DNA of 64,000 bases, taken from Xanthomonas sp. Leaf148 (GTDB lineage Bacteria > Pseudomonadota > Gammaproteobacteria > Xanthomonadales > Xanthomonadaceae). Where the stretch lies: NCBI RefSeq assembly GCF_001423585.1, contig NZ_LMOP01000002.1, positions 1-64,000 of the forward strand, given 5' to 3'. Shown in pieces: positions 17,195 to 28,871 of the stretch. Under the pieces are notes generated by a model, which worked only from the letters and a program-made list of their open reading frames with translations, was not told the DNA's origin and searched no databases. Positions within the stretch are counted from its first letter, which is position 1; the number at the start of each line of letters is the position of its first letter. Made by a program: the position numbers and the translations under genes.

Positions 17195-17304
17195 GGGTCA
17201 CGCACTGCCTGGGACGCAGATCGATGATACGCCATGCGCTCAGCGCGGCCGCCCAGCCGGTAGAATTGCCGGCTCGCCCCAGTCGTTCTGCAGGAGTTTC
17301 GCTC

Positions 17305-18741
17305 GTGATCAAGCCCCGTACGCCGCCCGGCATCATGGAATTGCTGCCACGCGAGCAGATCGCGTTCCAGCGCATGCTGGACGTCATCCGCCGCAACTAC
17401 GAGCGGTTCGGGTTCCTGCCGGTCGAGACCCCGGTGTTCGAGCTGTCCGACGTGCTGTTGACCAAATCCGGCGGCGAAACCGAGCGTCAGGTGTACTTCG
17501 TGCAGTCCACCGGCGCGCTGGCCAATGCGGCTGCCGCAGCCGACGACGGTGCAGAAAACGGCGGCTTGCCGGAGCTGGCGCTGCGCTTCGACCTCACCGT
17601 GCCGCTGGCGCGCTATGTCGCCGAACACGAGCACGATCTCAGCTTCCCGTTCCGTCGTTATCAGATGCAGCGCGTGTACCGCGGCGAGCGTGCGCAGCGC
17701 GGGCGTTTCCGCGAGTTTTACCAGTGCGATATCGATGTGATCGGCAAGGATGCGCTGAGCATCCGCTACGACGCTGAAGTGCTGGCGGTGATCCACGCGG
17801 TGTTCGCCGAGCTGGGCATCGGCGATTTCAAGGTGCAGTTGAACAACCGCAAGTTGCTGCGTGGGTTCTTCGAAAGTCTGGGTGTGGCCGAAGGCGAGTT
17901 GCAGCTGGCTGTGTTGCGCGAGGTCGACAAGATCGACAAGCGCGGCGCCGATTATGTGCGCGACACGCTTGTGGGCGAGGGCTTCGGCATTGCTGCCGAG
18001 CAGGTCGCCAAGATCCTGGCCTTCGTGGCGGTGCGCTCAAGCGGCCATGCCGATGCGCTGGTGCAGTTGCAGGCGCTGGAAGCCTCGGTCGGCGCGAGTG
18101 CGACGCTGGGTGAGGGCATTGCCGAATTGCGCGAAGTGCTGGAGCTGGTCAAGGCGCTGGGCGTGCCGGAAAGCGCGTACTGCCTGAATTTCTCGATCGC
18201 GCGCGGGCTGGACTACTACACCGGCACCGTCTACGAAACCACGCTCACCGACCACCCGCAGATCGGCTCGATCTGCTCCGGCGGCCGCTACGAAAGCCTG
18301 GCCAGCCACTACACCAAGTCCAAGTTGCCGGGCGTGGGCATCTCGATCGGCCTGACTCGCCTGTTCTGGCAGCTGCGCGAGGCCGGCCTGATCCAGGGCA
18401 TTGCCGAAAGCAGCGTGCAGGCCATGGTGGCGCTGATGGACGAAACCCGCCTGGACGACGCGCTGGATATCGCGCGCCGGCTGCGCATCGGTGGCATCAA
18501 CACCGAAGTACAGATGGAGCCGAAGAAGGTCGGCAAGCAGTTCCAGTACGCCGCCCGCGCCGGCATCCGCTTTGTGGTGCTGGCCGGCGACGACGAACTC
18601 GCGCGCGGCGTGGTAGCGGTCAAGGACCTGGTCCGCGAGCAGCAGTTCGATGTGGCGCGCGAAGAGTTGGCGAGCACGCTGCAGGTGGAGTTGGAGCAGG
18701 CCAAGGCGATGTTGGTGGCCGGGGGCGTTCGCTCCAGCTGA
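17305..18741 (+). CDS. hisS: Histidyl-tRNA synthetase
   Basis: 478 residues, class II synthetase. Motif 1 is near the start ([15 protein letters not shown]), motif 2 is [20 protein letters not shown], and the histidine-specific motif is [13 protein letters not shown]. Motif 3 is at [12 protein letters not shown], and an anticodon-binding domain covers the last ~90 residues. The start is GTG 17305 with GCAGGAG at 17290-17296. The longer frame from 17014 runs through the divergent regulator and is rejected. It supplies His-tRNA beside the histidine operon. Confidence 0.95.
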   Translation: MIKPRTPPGIMELLPREQIAFQRMLDVIRRNYERFGFLPVETPVFELSDVLLTKSGGETERQVYFVQSTGALANAAAAADDGAENGGLPELALRFDLTVPLARYVAEHEHDLSFPFRRYQMQRVYRGERAQRGRFREFYQCDIDVIGKDALSIRYDAEVLAVIHAVFAELGIGDFKVQLNNRKLLRGFFESLGVAEGELQLAVLREVDKIDKRGADYVRDTLVGEGFGIAAEQVAKILAFVAVRSSGHADALVQLQALEASVGASATLGEGIAELREVLELVKALGVPESAYCLNFSIARGLDYYTGTVYETTLTDHPQIGSICSGGRYESLASHYTKSKLPGVGISIGLTRLFWQLREAGLIQGIAESSVQAMVALMDETRLDDALDIARRLRIGGINTEVQMEPKKVGKQFQYAARAGIRFVVLAGDDELARGVVAVKDLVREQQFDVAREELASTLQVELEQAKAMLVAGGVRSS

Positions 18742-19037
18742 TGCGTGACTCGATCGAAATCGTGCTGGACGGGCCGGCGTTCTTCGCGCAGCAAGACGAA
18801 GAGCAGTTTTTCGGCTGGCTCGCAGCGTTACCGGCCTACGTTGGTGTCAAAGGCAGAGGGCGCCAGTTGCATCTGGAATTGACCGTGCCGGTGGATCCCG
18901 CGACGGTCGAATCCTTGTTGGTGATCTGTCATCGATGGCAGATCGATAAGGCGCCACTAGCGCCACTGAAGAGTGAGGCAGTGTCCTGGCACGTGTTGTG
19001 GGGTCCCTCGGCACCGAAGGGGCACGGCGCTTTTTAG
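18741..19037 (+). CDS. Conserved hypothetical protein after hisS
   Basis: 98 residues, acidic, soluble, no recognised domain. Its ATG overlaps the hisS stop by one base (TGATG), so it is translationally coupled to hisS. It contains a two-stranded pattern (IEIVLDGPAFF, LHLELTVPVD) and Trp-rich segments. The coupling suggests a histidine- or translation-related role but nothing in the sequence proves it. Confidence 0.65.
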   Translation: MRDSIEIVLDGPAFFAQQDEEQFFGWLAALPAYVGVKGRGRQLHLELTVPVDPATVESLLVICHRWQIDKAPLAPLKSEAVSWHVLWGPSAPKGHGAF

Positions 19038-19218
19038 GGCAGTGCCGCCATGGAGATGCTCGTCGGGGAGGCCGGCTGAGTCACATCATCATTTGCGATC
19101 GTCATACCAGCTGCTTCGGTTTCGCAGTGACTGCCGGGTGCCGAACGAGCGTTCTAACGCGTCAGCCTTAACGCCCTTGATTCCCAAGGCCCGAGCGGGG
19201 TGACAATCACATCCGCTT

Positions 19219-19252
19219 GCGTTAATGTACTAACACGCTATTACATTAACGC
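19219..19252 (+). promoter_or_regulatory. Palindromic operator immediately before the TrpR-like gene
   Basis: A perfect 11-bp inverted repeat, GCGTTAATGTA (19219-19229) and TACATTAACGC (19242-19252), with a 12-bp spacer. It ends one base before the ATG at 19254. This is the expected place for an autoregulatory site of a TrpR-type repressor controlling the histidine operon. Confidence 0.75.
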
Positions 19253-19253
19253 A

Positions 19254-19580
19254 ATGAAACAACGACCCGCTCCCCGCGAAACCACCGACGTCGCCGCCTC
19301 CCTCAAGATGCTGGCCGATGCACTGGCATGCCTGACTGAGCCCGGTTCGGTCGAGGCATTTCTGCGCGATTTGTGCACGCCCGCCGAGCTGGAGGCCATG
19401 GCCGACCGCTGGCGGGTGGTGCCGCTGCTGATCAAGGGCGTGCCGTACCGCGAAATCCACGAGCTGACCCAGGTCAGCGTGACCACCATCGGGCGCGTTG
19501 CGCGCACCCTGGATCATGGCGCCGGCGGCTATGCCGAGGCCTTGCGCGAGCAGTCGTCGCGCCCTGTCGATTCCCACTGA
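19254..19580 (+). CDS. hisR: TrpR-like (YerC/YecD family) repressor, probable histidine-operon regulator
   Basis: 108 residues. The TrpR-family helix-turn-helix is visible at about residues 45-85: LCTPAELEAMADRW, then LIKGVPYREIHELTQVSVTT. The start is ATG 19254; the longer frame from 19200 overlaps the palindrome and is rejected. It is the first gene of the his operon (9 bp to hisG) and sits directly behind a perfect operator-like palindrome. From memory, a TrpR-family HisR has been proposed for Xanthomonadales by regulon comparison. Ligand and repressor role are inference. Confidence 0.8.
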   Translation: MKQRPAPRETTDVAASLKMLADALACLTEPGSVEAFLRDLCTPAELEAMADRWRVVPLLIKGVPYREIHELTQVSVTTIGRVARTLDHGAGGYAEALREQSSRPVDSH

Positions 19581-21792
<2,212 letters not shown>

Positions 21793-21796
<4 letters not shown>

Positions 21797-22881
21797 GCAC
21801 GCCATCGATTCTTGAGTTGGTGCGCGAAGACCTGCGTGCGTTTGCCGGTTATTCGTCGGCACGCACCAGCGAGTTGCAGGGCGATGTCTGGCTCAACGCC
21901 AACGAATCGGCCTGGGGCAACCCGGCCGATCCCCACGGCAGCACGCGACGCTATCCCGACCCGCAACCCAAGGGCCTGCGCGTGGCGCTGGCAGAGTTGT
22001 ATGGCTGCGCGCCCGAGCAACTGCTGATTGGCCGCGGCAGCGACGAAGCGATCGACCTGCTGGTGCGCGGCCTGTGCGTGCCCGAGCGCGATGCAGTGGT
22101 GGTGACGCCACCGGTATTTGGCATGTATGCGGTCTGCGCGCGCTTGCAGAATGCGCCGCTGGTCGAGGTGCCATTGGTCGATGGCAGCGATGGATTCCAT
22201 GCAGACATCGCCGCCATCGTCGAGGCGGCACTGGCCTCGAAGGCGAAGCTGGTGTTTTTGTGCTCGCCCTCCAACCCGGCGGGCTCGGCGATTGCGTTGC
22301 AGGACATCGAAGTCGCAGTGCAGGCGCTGCAGGGCAAAGCACTGGTGGTTGTGGACGAAGCCTACGGCGAATTTTCGGACGTGCCGTCTGCAGTTTCGCT
22401 GCTGAGCCGTTACGAGAATCTTGCCGTGCTGCGCACCTTGTCCAAGGCGCATGCGCTTGCCGCTGCACGCATTGGCTGCCTGATCGCCAATGCCGAATTG
22501 ATCGCGTTGTTGCGACGCTGCCAGGCCCCGTATCCGGTGCCCACGCCGTGCGCGGTGATGGCCGAGCAGGCGTTGTCTGCACCGGCACTGGAGGTCACAC
22601 GCCGGCGCATTGCCGAGGTGCGCAGCGAGCGTGAGCGCGTGCGCATTGCATTGACGCAGCTTGCTGGCGTCCGCCAGGTGTATGCGTCGCAAGGTAACTT
22701 TTTGCTGGTGCGTTTCGACGACGCAGAGGCTGCCTTCCAGGCGCTGCTGGAAGCCGGCGTGGTGGTGCGCGATCAACGCGCGGTGCCGCGCCTGTCCGAT
22801 GCATTGCGCATCACGCTGGGCACGGTCGAGCAGAACCAACGCGTGCTCGGCGCGCTGCAGCGCAAGCAGGAGGCCGCATGA
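21793..22881 (+). CDS. hisC: Histidinol-phosphate aminotransferase
   Basis: 362 residues, fold-type I aminotransferase, from ATG 21793. The N-terminal [12 protein letters not shown] is typical of HisC. The PLP lysine is Lys218 in [13 protein letters not shown]; the cofactor region [10 protein letters not shown] and [10 protein letters not shown] precede it. Tight coupling with hisD and hisB (4-bp overlaps both sides) confirms the pathway assignment. Confidence 0.96.
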
Positions 22882-24005
22882 CCCCGATCCTTTTTGTCGA
22901 CCGCGATGGCACGCTGATCACCGAGCCGGCCGACTACCAGATCGACGCCTACGAGAAGCTGCGCTTTGTCGATAACGTGATTCCGGCGATGCTCAAGCTG
23001 CGCGATGCCGGCTATCAGTTCGTCATCGTCACCAATCAGGACGGTCTGGGCAGCGAGAGCTATCCGCGCGTCGCATTCGATGGCCCCAACAACTTGATGC
23101 TGCAGATCTTCGCAAGCCAGGGCATCGAGTTCCGCGAAGTGCTGATCGACTGCAGCTGGCCGGCCGACAACGCGCCCACGCGCAAGCCCGGCGTTGGGCT
23201 GATGGTGCCTTATCTGCAAGACCGCAACATCGATTGGGCGCGCTCGGCGATGGTGGGCGACCGCCTCACCGATATCCAGTTTGCGCAGAACCTCAACATC
23301 CGCGGCTTCCAGCTACGCACCGACGAATTCGGCGGCGACTGGGATTGGCCGGGCATCGCGCACGAACTGGCCGATGCGCCACGGCGTGCGGTGGTTCAGC
23401 GTAATACCAAAGAAACCAAGATCCGTGTCGAGCTGGACCTGGATCGCGTCGCCGAACCGCATACTGCCACCGGCCTGCCGTTCTTCGATCACATGCTGGA
23501 GCAGATCGGCAAGCACGGCGGCTTTGCGCTGGATATCCGCGCCGACGGCGACCTGCATATCGATGAGCACCACACCATCGAAGACACCGGCCTGGCGCTG
23601 GGCCAGGCACTGCGCGAAGCCTTGGGCAACAAGCGCGGAATTGGCCGGTATGGGTTCGATCCGGTCGAAAGCCCCTGGCTTGCGGCAGGCGAGGGCGCGC
23701 AACACGGGTTCACCCTGCCGATGGATGAAACCATCGCCAGCGCGGCGCTGGATTTCAGTGGCCGGCCATACTTCGTGTTCGATGGCGAGTTCAAGCGCGA
23801 ACGCGTGGGCGATATGCCCACCGAGCTGGTCCCGCATTTCTTCCGTTCCATCTGCGATGCGTCCGGCTTGAACCTGCACCTGAGCGTGCGGGGCGAGAAC
23901 GATCACCACAAGGTCGAGGCGTGCTTCAAGGCGCTTGCACGCGCCCTGCGCCAGGCGATCCGTCGCGAAGGCACGGCGCTGCCCTCGACCAAGGGCGCGC
24001 TATGA
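22878..24005 (+). CDS. hisB: Bifunctional histidinol-phosphatase / imidazoleglycerol-phosphate dehydratase
   Basis: 375 residues. The N-terminal HAD phosphatase has [12 protein letters not shown] (residues 6-17) and the metal/loop IVTNQDGLG. The C-terminal dehydratase from about residue 180 has [33 protein letters not shown], and the second His pair region [16 protein letters not shown]. The two-domain fusion is the gammaproteobacterial form. It overlaps hisC and hisH by 4 bp each. Confidence 0.97.
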   Translation: MTPILFVDRDGTLITEPADYQIDAYEKLRFVDNVIPAMLKLRDAGYQFVIVTNQDGLGSESYPRVAFDGPNNLMLQIFASQGIEFREVLIDCSWPADNAPTRKPGVGLMVPYLQDRNIDWARSAMVGDRLTDIQFAQNLNIRGFQLRTDEFGGDWDWPGIAHELADAPRRAVVQRNTKETKIRVELDLDRVAEPHTATGLPFFDHMLEQIGKHGGFALDIRADGDLHIDEHHTIEDTGLALGQALREALGNKRGIGRYGFDPVESPWLAAGEGAQHGFTLPMDETIASAALDFSGRPYFVFDGEFKRERVGDMPTELVPHFFRSICDASGLNLHLSVRGENDHHKVEACFKALARALRQAIRREGTALPSTKGAL

Positions 24006-24604
24006 CCGACCTTGCGCTGATCGACGCCGGTGGCGCAAATCTGGGCTCGGTGCGCTACGCATTGGAGCGGCTCGGCGTGGAAGCCCGACTGGTGCGCGAT
24101 GCGGCCGGTTTGCAGGGTGCCGATCGGGTGATCCTGCCTGGCGTCGGCGCGGCACCGGAAGCGATGAAGCGTCTGCGCGCACAAGGGTTGATCGAGCCGT
24201 TGCGCCAGTTGCAGGTGCCATTGATTGGCATCTGCCTGGGCATGCAGCTGCTGTTCGAGCGTTCCGAAGAAGGCGATGTGGAATGTCTGGGCCTGTTGCC
24301 GGGTGTGGTGCGCCACATGACGCCTGCACTGGGCATCCGCGTGCCGCATATGGGCTGGAACCAATTGGTGCCGATGCGCGAATCGGCCTTGCTGGCCGGC
24401 CTGCCCGAACGCGCCAGCGCCTATTTTGTGCATGGTTACGCCGCGCCAGTCACCCCGGACACGGTGGCCGCCTGCGATCACGGCGGCTTGTTCACTGCAG
24501 TGGTGCAGCAAGGCCTGCGCTGCGGCGCGCAGTTTCACCCGGAGCGCTCGGCCGAGACCGGGGCCCGCATCCTGCGCAATTTTCTTGAGATGAGCTTCCC
24601 ATGA
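24002..24604 (+). CDS. hisH: Imidazole glycerol phosphate synthase, glutamine amidotransferase subunit
   Basis: 200 residues from ATG 24002. Class I amidotransferase with nucleophile Cys in [18 protein letters not shown], and His/Glu in [11 protein letters not shown] near the C-terminus. It delivers ammonia from glutamine to HisF. It overlaps hisA by 4 bp. Confidence 0.97.
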   Translation: MTDLALIDAGGANLGSVRYALERLGVEARLVRDAAGLQGADRVILPGVGAAPEAMKRLRAQGLIEPLRQLQVPLIGICLGMQLLFERSEEGDVECLGLLPGVVRHMTPALGIRVPHMGWNQLVPMRESALLAGLPERASAYFVHGYAAPVTPDTVAACDHGGLFTAVVQQGLRCGAQFHPERSAETGARILRNFLEMSFP

Positions 24605-25335
24605 GTTTTACCGTTTACCCGGCGCTGGATATCCGCAACGGCCGCGTGGTGCGCTTGTTGCAGGGCGATTACGCGCGCGAAACCCAGTATGGCGACGATG
24701 TGCTGCCGCGCGCGCAGGCGTTTGCCGATGCCGGCGCACAATGGATGCATCTGGTGGATCTGGATGCGGCCAAGGCCGGTGGCTACACATTGGCCAGCAC
24801 GCTGGGCGAGATCGTGCGCGCCACCGGCTTGCAGGTGCAGACCGGCGGCGGCGTGCGTTCGCGCGACGATGTGGCGCGCATCCTCGACGCAGGTGCGGCG
24901 CGCGTGGTGATCGGCTCGCTGGCGGTGCGCGAGAGCGACACCGTGATTGCCTGGTTGCAGGAATTTGGTGCGGATCGTCTGACCATTGCGCTGGACACGC
25001 GCCAGGATGCGGCGGGTGTGTGGCAGCTGCCGGTGCATGGCTGGACCGAAGCGGCCGAGGCCACGTTGGACCAATTGGCGGTGCGCTATGCGCAGGCCGG
25101 CCTGCAGCACCTGCTGTGCACCGACATCGCACGCGATGGCATGTTGTCCGGGCCGAACATGGACCTGTACGCGCATCTGCGGGCACTCACGCCGCAGCTG
25201 CAGGTGCAGGTCTCCGGCGGCGCGCGCAATCTTGCCGACGTCGCCGCGGCCAAGGCCTCGGGCTGCGCCGGCATCGTGCTGGGCAAGGCCTTGCTCGAAG
25301 GTCACCTGGATCTCAAGGACGCATTGGCATGTTGA
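24601..25335 (+). CDS. hisA: ProFAR isomerase
   Basis: 244 residues, (beta/alpha)8 barrel. The catalytic Asp lies in [17 protein letters not shown] near residue 9 and the second in a [15 protein letters not shown] region. The phosphate loops are [12 protein letters not shown] and [11 protein letters not shown]. Pathway position is fixed by neighbours; it overlaps hisF by 7 bp. Confidence 0.96.
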   Translation: MSFTVYPALDIRNGRVVRLLQGDYARETQYGDDVLPRAQAFADAGAQWMHLVDLDAAKAGGYTLASTLGEIVRATGLQVQTGGGVRSRDDVARILDAGAARVVIGSLAVRESDTVIAWLQEFGADRLTIALDTRQDAAGVWQLPVHGWTEAAEATLDQLAVRYAQAGLQHLLCTDIARDGMLSGPNMDLYAHLRALTPQLQVQVSGGARNLADVAAAKASGCAGIVLGKALLEGHLDLKDALAC

Positions 25336-26105
25336 GCCGTCGCATCATTCCCTGCCTGGATGTGCGCGATGGGCGCGTGGTCAAGGGCGTCAAGTTCCGC
25401 GACCACATCGACATGGGCGATATCGTCGAACTCGCATTGCGTTATCGCGCGCAGGGCGCCGATGAGCTGGTGTTCTACGACATCGGCGCCAGCCCGGAAG
25501 GGCGCTCGGTCGATTACACCTGGGTCGAGCGTGTGGCTCGGCTGATCGACATTCCGTTTTGTGTTGCCGGCGGCATCCGCGATGTCGAGACGGCGCGTGC
25601 GGTGTTGCACGCCGGTGCCGACAAGATTTCGATCAACTCGCCTGCACTCGGCCGCCCGCAGCTGATTTCCGAACTGGCCGATGCCTTTGGCGTGCAATGC
25701 GTGGTGGTCGGTATCGATTCCATTCGCGAAGAAGACGGCCAGTGGCGGGTACGTCGCTACACCGGCGACCCCAGCAAGACCCAGGCGCTGCCGATGCGCA
25801 CGCTGGATTGGGTGGCCGAAGCGCAGCGTCTGGGCGCCGGTGAGATCGTGCTCAATTGCATGGACAACGACGGCGTGCGGCGCGGCTACGATATCGCGCA
25901 GTTGCGCCAGGTACGTGCGCTGTGTCGGGTACCGTTGATCGCGTCCGGTGGTGCAGGCGAACTGCAGCATTTTGCCGATGTGTTCGACCAGGCCGATGTG
26001 GACGGCGCCCTGGCTGCCAGTGTGTTTCATAGCGGCGCGATTCCGATCCCGGAACTCAAGCAATTTTTGCGCGCGCAACAGATCGAGGTACGTGATGGGC
26101 AGTGA
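25329..26105 (+). CDS. hisF: Imidazole glycerol phosphate synthase, cyclase subunit
   Basis: 258 residues from ATG 25329. Catalytic Asp in [17 protein letters not shown] (about Asp11) and second Asp in [11 protein letters not shown] (about Asp130). Barrel phosphate motifs are CVAGGIRDV and [12 protein letters not shown]. It partners HisH. It overlaps hisIE by 11 bp. Confidence 0.97.
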   Translation: MLSRRIIPCLDVRDGRVVKGVKFRDHIDMGDIVELALRYRAQGADELVFYDIGASPEGRSVDYTWVERVARLIDIPFCVAGGIRDVETARAVLHAGADKISINSPALGRPQLISELADAFGVQCVVVGIDSIREEDGQWRVRRYTGDPSKTQALPMRTLDWVAEAQRLGAGEIVLNCMDNDGVRRGYDIAQLRQVRALCRVPLIASGGAGELQHFADVFDQADVDGALAASVFHSGAIPIPELKQFLRAQQIEVRDGQ

Positions 26106-26715
26106 CACCGTGGCAACCGACGACGCACTGCAGGCGCTGGACTGGAGCAAGGGCGATGGCTTGTTGCCGGTCGTCGTGCAGGACGCCGACAATCTGCGCG
26201 TGCTGATGCTGGGCTACATGACCGCCGAGGCGTTGGCAGTGACGCAGCAGCGCGGCGAAGTCACCTTCTTCAGCCGCAGCAAGCAACGCTTGTGGACCAA
26301 GGGCGAAAGCTCGGGCAACGTGTTGCGCGTGGTCTCGATCGAAGCCGACTGCGACGCCGATACGTTGCTGGTGTTGGCGCGTCCGCATGGTCCCACCTGC
26401 CATCTGGGTCGCATCAGTTGTTTTCCGAGCGCGCCCGGTCAATTCCTCGGTAGCCTGGATGCATTGATCGCCACGCGCGAGCGCGAGCGGCCACATGGCA
26501 GTTACACCACCCAGCTGTTCGAGCAAGGCATCCGCCGCATCGCGCAGAAGGTGGGCGAGGAGGGCGTGGAAACCGCCCTGGCGGGCGTGGTGCAGGGCGA
26601 TGCGGAGTTGCTCGGTGAATCGGCCGACCTGCTGTACCACCTGATCGTGCTGCTGCGCGCACGCGGCCTGGGTCTGGGCGATGCAGTGGCATTGTTGGAG
26701 TCGCGGCACAAATAA
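26095..26715 (+). CDS. hisI: Bifunctional phosphoribosyl-AMP cyclohydrolase / phosphoribosyl-ATP pyrophosphatase
   Basis: 206 residues from ATG 26095. The cyclohydrolase half has [19 protein letters not shown], and [14 protein letters not shown] with the Cys/Asp metal site. The pyrophosphatase half has [14 protein letters not shown] and a [13 protein letters not shown] helix. Last gene of the his operon, completing all steps from PRPP to histidine. Also called hisIE. Confidence 0.96.
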   Translation: MGSDTVATDDALQALDWSKGDGLLPVVVQDADNLRVLMLGYMTAEALAVTQQRGEVTFFSRSKQRLWTKGESSGNVLRVVSIEADCDADTLLVLARPHGPTCHLGRISCFPSAPGQFLGSLDALIATRERERPHGSYTTQLFEQGIRRIAQKVGEEGVETALAGVVQGDAELLGESADLLYHLIVLLRARGLGLGDAVALLESRHK

Positions 26716-26723
26716 AGCGATTG

Positions 26724-26789
26724 GTAGGAGCGCACCCGGGCGCGACGCGTTACCGATAAGGCCCCCATTGCGCCCGGGTGCGCTCCTAC
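26724..26789. repeat. REP-type palindrome, copy A
   Basis: Perfect 20-bp arms GTAGGAGCGCACCCGGGCGC (26724-26743) and its complement (26770-26789) around a 26-bp centre. It starts 8 bp after the hisI stop and can act as a terminator or mRNA stabiliser for the his operon. Confidence 0.85.
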
Positions 26790-26857
26790 GACGTGGTGTG
26801 GTGTGCCCATCTCGTTCACGTGGCCGCAGAACAGGTACACGTCCCGCCGGTCTTTGC

Positions 26858-26926
26858 GTAGGAGCGCACCTGGGCGCAATGGGGGCGTTACCGGTAAAGC
26901 CCCGTCGCGCCCAGGTGCGCTCCTAC
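26858..26926. repeat. REP-type palindrome, copy B (opposite orientation to copy A)
   Basis: Perfect 20-bp arms GTAGGAGCGCACCTGGGCGC (26858-26877) and complement (26907-26926). Its central segment is similar to the reverse complement of that of copy A, so the pair forms a larger inverted arrangement. The remainder of 26716-27018 shows no gene. Confidence 0.85.
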
Positions 26927-27018
26927 GATGCGATGCGGTGCGATGTGGTTTGCACGCCTACGCCGTCCACGTTGCCTCGGCGGGTACAATTTCCGCTGGT
27001 CTTTTGGCGGGAACACGC

Positions 27019-28605
27019 ATGCAGCTTCGCTTCGCTCTTCTAGCCTTGGGTGTGCTCGCCGGCAGCGCGTATGCACGCGATGTGGTGGTCGATGGCATCG
27101 TGTACGAAGAGCGCGACGGGCGTGCCGGTCGCAGTGCCGATGAGTCCGGTGTTGCCGATGTGGCGGTGTCCAACGGCACGCAGATCGTGCGTACCGATGC
27201 ACAAGGTCGCTATCGTCTGCCGGTGCGCGAGGGGCAGACGGTGTTCGTGATCAAACCAGGCGATCGTAATTTTGTGCCCGCCGCTGATGGCTTGCCCGGG
27301 TTCTGGCGGCACTACGCGCCGCGCGGTTCGATCAAGCGCAAGTATCTAGGCATCGCCGCGACCGGTCGCAAGATGCATGACTGGAATTTCGCGCTGACGC
27401 CACGCACGCAGGCGGCGGGCAGCGGGTTCGACATGCTGGTGTTTGCCGACACCCAGACCGCCAGCCTCACTGATGTGGGCTATTACCAGCGCGATATCGT
27501 GGCGCCGCTGGTCGGCAAGACCGCCGCCCGGCTCGGCACCACCTTGGGCGACATCGTCAGCGACGATCTGAGCCTGTATCCGGCTTTGAACAAGGTCACC
27601 ACGCAGCTCGGCGTGCCGTGGTTCCATGTGCCCGGCAATCACGATCTGAATTTTGATGCCGGCGATGATCTGCAGTCGCTCGACAGCTGGCGTGCGGTGT
27701 ACGGGCCAGACACCTACGCGGTAGAAGAAGCCAACGCCAGCTTCGTGTTTCTGGACGATGTGATCTATACACCCGGCGGCAAGCCGGCGTATGTGGGCGG
27801 TCTGCGCGAAGACCAGTTCGTGTTTCTGCAGAACTATCTGGCGCAGCTGCCGCGTGAGCGCCTGCTGGTGCTGGGCATGCATATCCCATTGTTCGATGCA
27901 GCCCCGGGGCAGGAGACCTTCCGGCATGCTGACCGTAGCCGCCTGTTCGCGCTACTGAAGGATTTCCCGCATGTGCTGGTGCTCAGCGGGCATAGCCACA
28001 CGCAGCGGCAGGTGGAGCATGGCGCGGACGAAGGCTGGCAGGGCGCGCGCCCGTTGCACGAATACAACGTTGGCGCGGCCTGCGGTGCGTTCTGGTCCGG
28101 CGTCAAGGATGCCGACGGCATTCCCGCTGCGACGATGAGCGACGGCACGCCCAACGGTTATGCGGTGTTGAAGGTCGCTCCCAGCGGCGACTACACCCTG
28201 GCGTATCACGCCGCGCGCGCGGCCGACGATGCACAGCTGTCGCTGTCTGCGCCCAAGGTGCTGCGGCAGGGCGCGTATCCTGCCTGGGGCGTGTACGCCA
28301 ATGTGTTCATGGGGCAGGACAGCACCGTGGTGGAGTCGCGCATCGATGCTGGGCCGTGGCAGGCGATGAAGCGCGTCGAGCGTGCGGACCCAGTGCTGCT
28401 TGCGGAGAATGCGCGCGACGATGCAGCGCCGGAACTGCGTGGTTACGACCGCTCGCCCGAAGCCACGCCATCGACGCATCTGTGGCGCAGCGCGTTGCCG
28501 ACCACGCTCGGCGTTGGCGAACATGTTGTCGAGGTGCGCGCTACTTTGCCGACCGGGCAATACAGCGCACGCACGGTGTATCGCTTGCAGCGCGCCGACC
28601 CTTGA
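27019..28605 (+). CDS. Secreted calcineurin-like metallophosphoesterase
   Basis: 528 residues with a signal peptide (MQLRFALLALGVLAGSAYA). An N-terminal carboxypeptidase-regulatory-like beta domain lies at about residues 20-130. A metallophosphatase core follows (MLVFADTQT, HVPGNHDLNFDAGDD, VLGMHIPLF, VLSGHSHTQRQ), and then a C-terminal beta-rich domain. The metal ligands Asp, Asn-His-Asp, His and His are all in place. Substrate unknown; a periplasmic or outer-surface phosphoesterase is likely. The start is ATG 27019; the upstream frame crosses the REP palindromes and is rejected. Confidence 0.88.
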   Translation: MQLRFALLALGVLAGSAYARDVVVDGIVYEERDGRAGRSADESGVADVAVSNGTQIVRTDAQGRYRLPVREGQTVFVIKPGDRNFVPAADGLPGFWRHYAPRGSIKRKYLGIAATGRKMHDWNFALTPRTQAAGSGFDMLVFADTQTASLTDVGYYQRDIVAPLVGKTAARLGTTLGDIVSDDLSLYPALNKVTTQLGVPWFHVPGNHDLNFDAGDDLQSLDSWRAVYGPDTYAVEEANASFVFLDDVIYTPGGKPAYVGGLREDQFVFLQNYLAQLPRERLLVLGMHIPLFDAAPGQETFRHADRSRLFALLKDFPHVLVLSGHSHTQRQVEHGADEGWQGARPLHEYNVGAACGAFWSGVKDADGIPAATMSDGTPNGYAVLKVAPSGDYTLAYHAARAADDAQLSLSAPKVLRQGAYPAWGVYANVFMGQDSTVVESRIDAGPWQAMKRVERADPVLLAENARDDAAPELRGYDRSPEATPSTHLWRSALPTTLGVGEHVVEVRATLPTGQYSARTVYRLQRADP

Positions 28606-28715
28606 GCAGATGCGCGCGTGCAAGGCGGCGAGAGGCGGTGCGGTAACGCCCGTCGCGCCCAAGGACGCTCCTGCGGCATCGCTGGGGGACTCGGTATCGA
28701 GCCCCACAAACGCAA

Positions 28716-28742
28716 ACGCCTCCACGAAGGAGGCGTCTTGAG
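28716..28742 (+). terminator. Hairpin downstream of the phosphoesterase
   Basis: Stem ACGCCTCC (28716-28723) / GGAGGCGT (28729-28736) with a short loop, followed by CTTG. About 110 bp after the phosphoesterase. The rest of 28606-28871 includes a half-copy of the REP arm (near 28647-28675) and no gene. Confidence 0.55.
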
Positions 28743-28871
28743 ATCCGGGCTGGCAGGCGAAGGCGCGCTGGCGAAGATCGGTGCTGGCTGGCGAGGTGCT
28801 GGCTTGCTGCGCGAGTGTAGCGATGCGCAGACATTGCTGGCGAAATGAGAATTAGTCTCAGCGCGTCGGCT

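Noticed and set aside
17014-17304. N-terminal extension of hisS
   Set aside because: It overlaps the divergent FNR-type gene and has no synthetase similarity; GTG 17305 has a good ribosome binding site.
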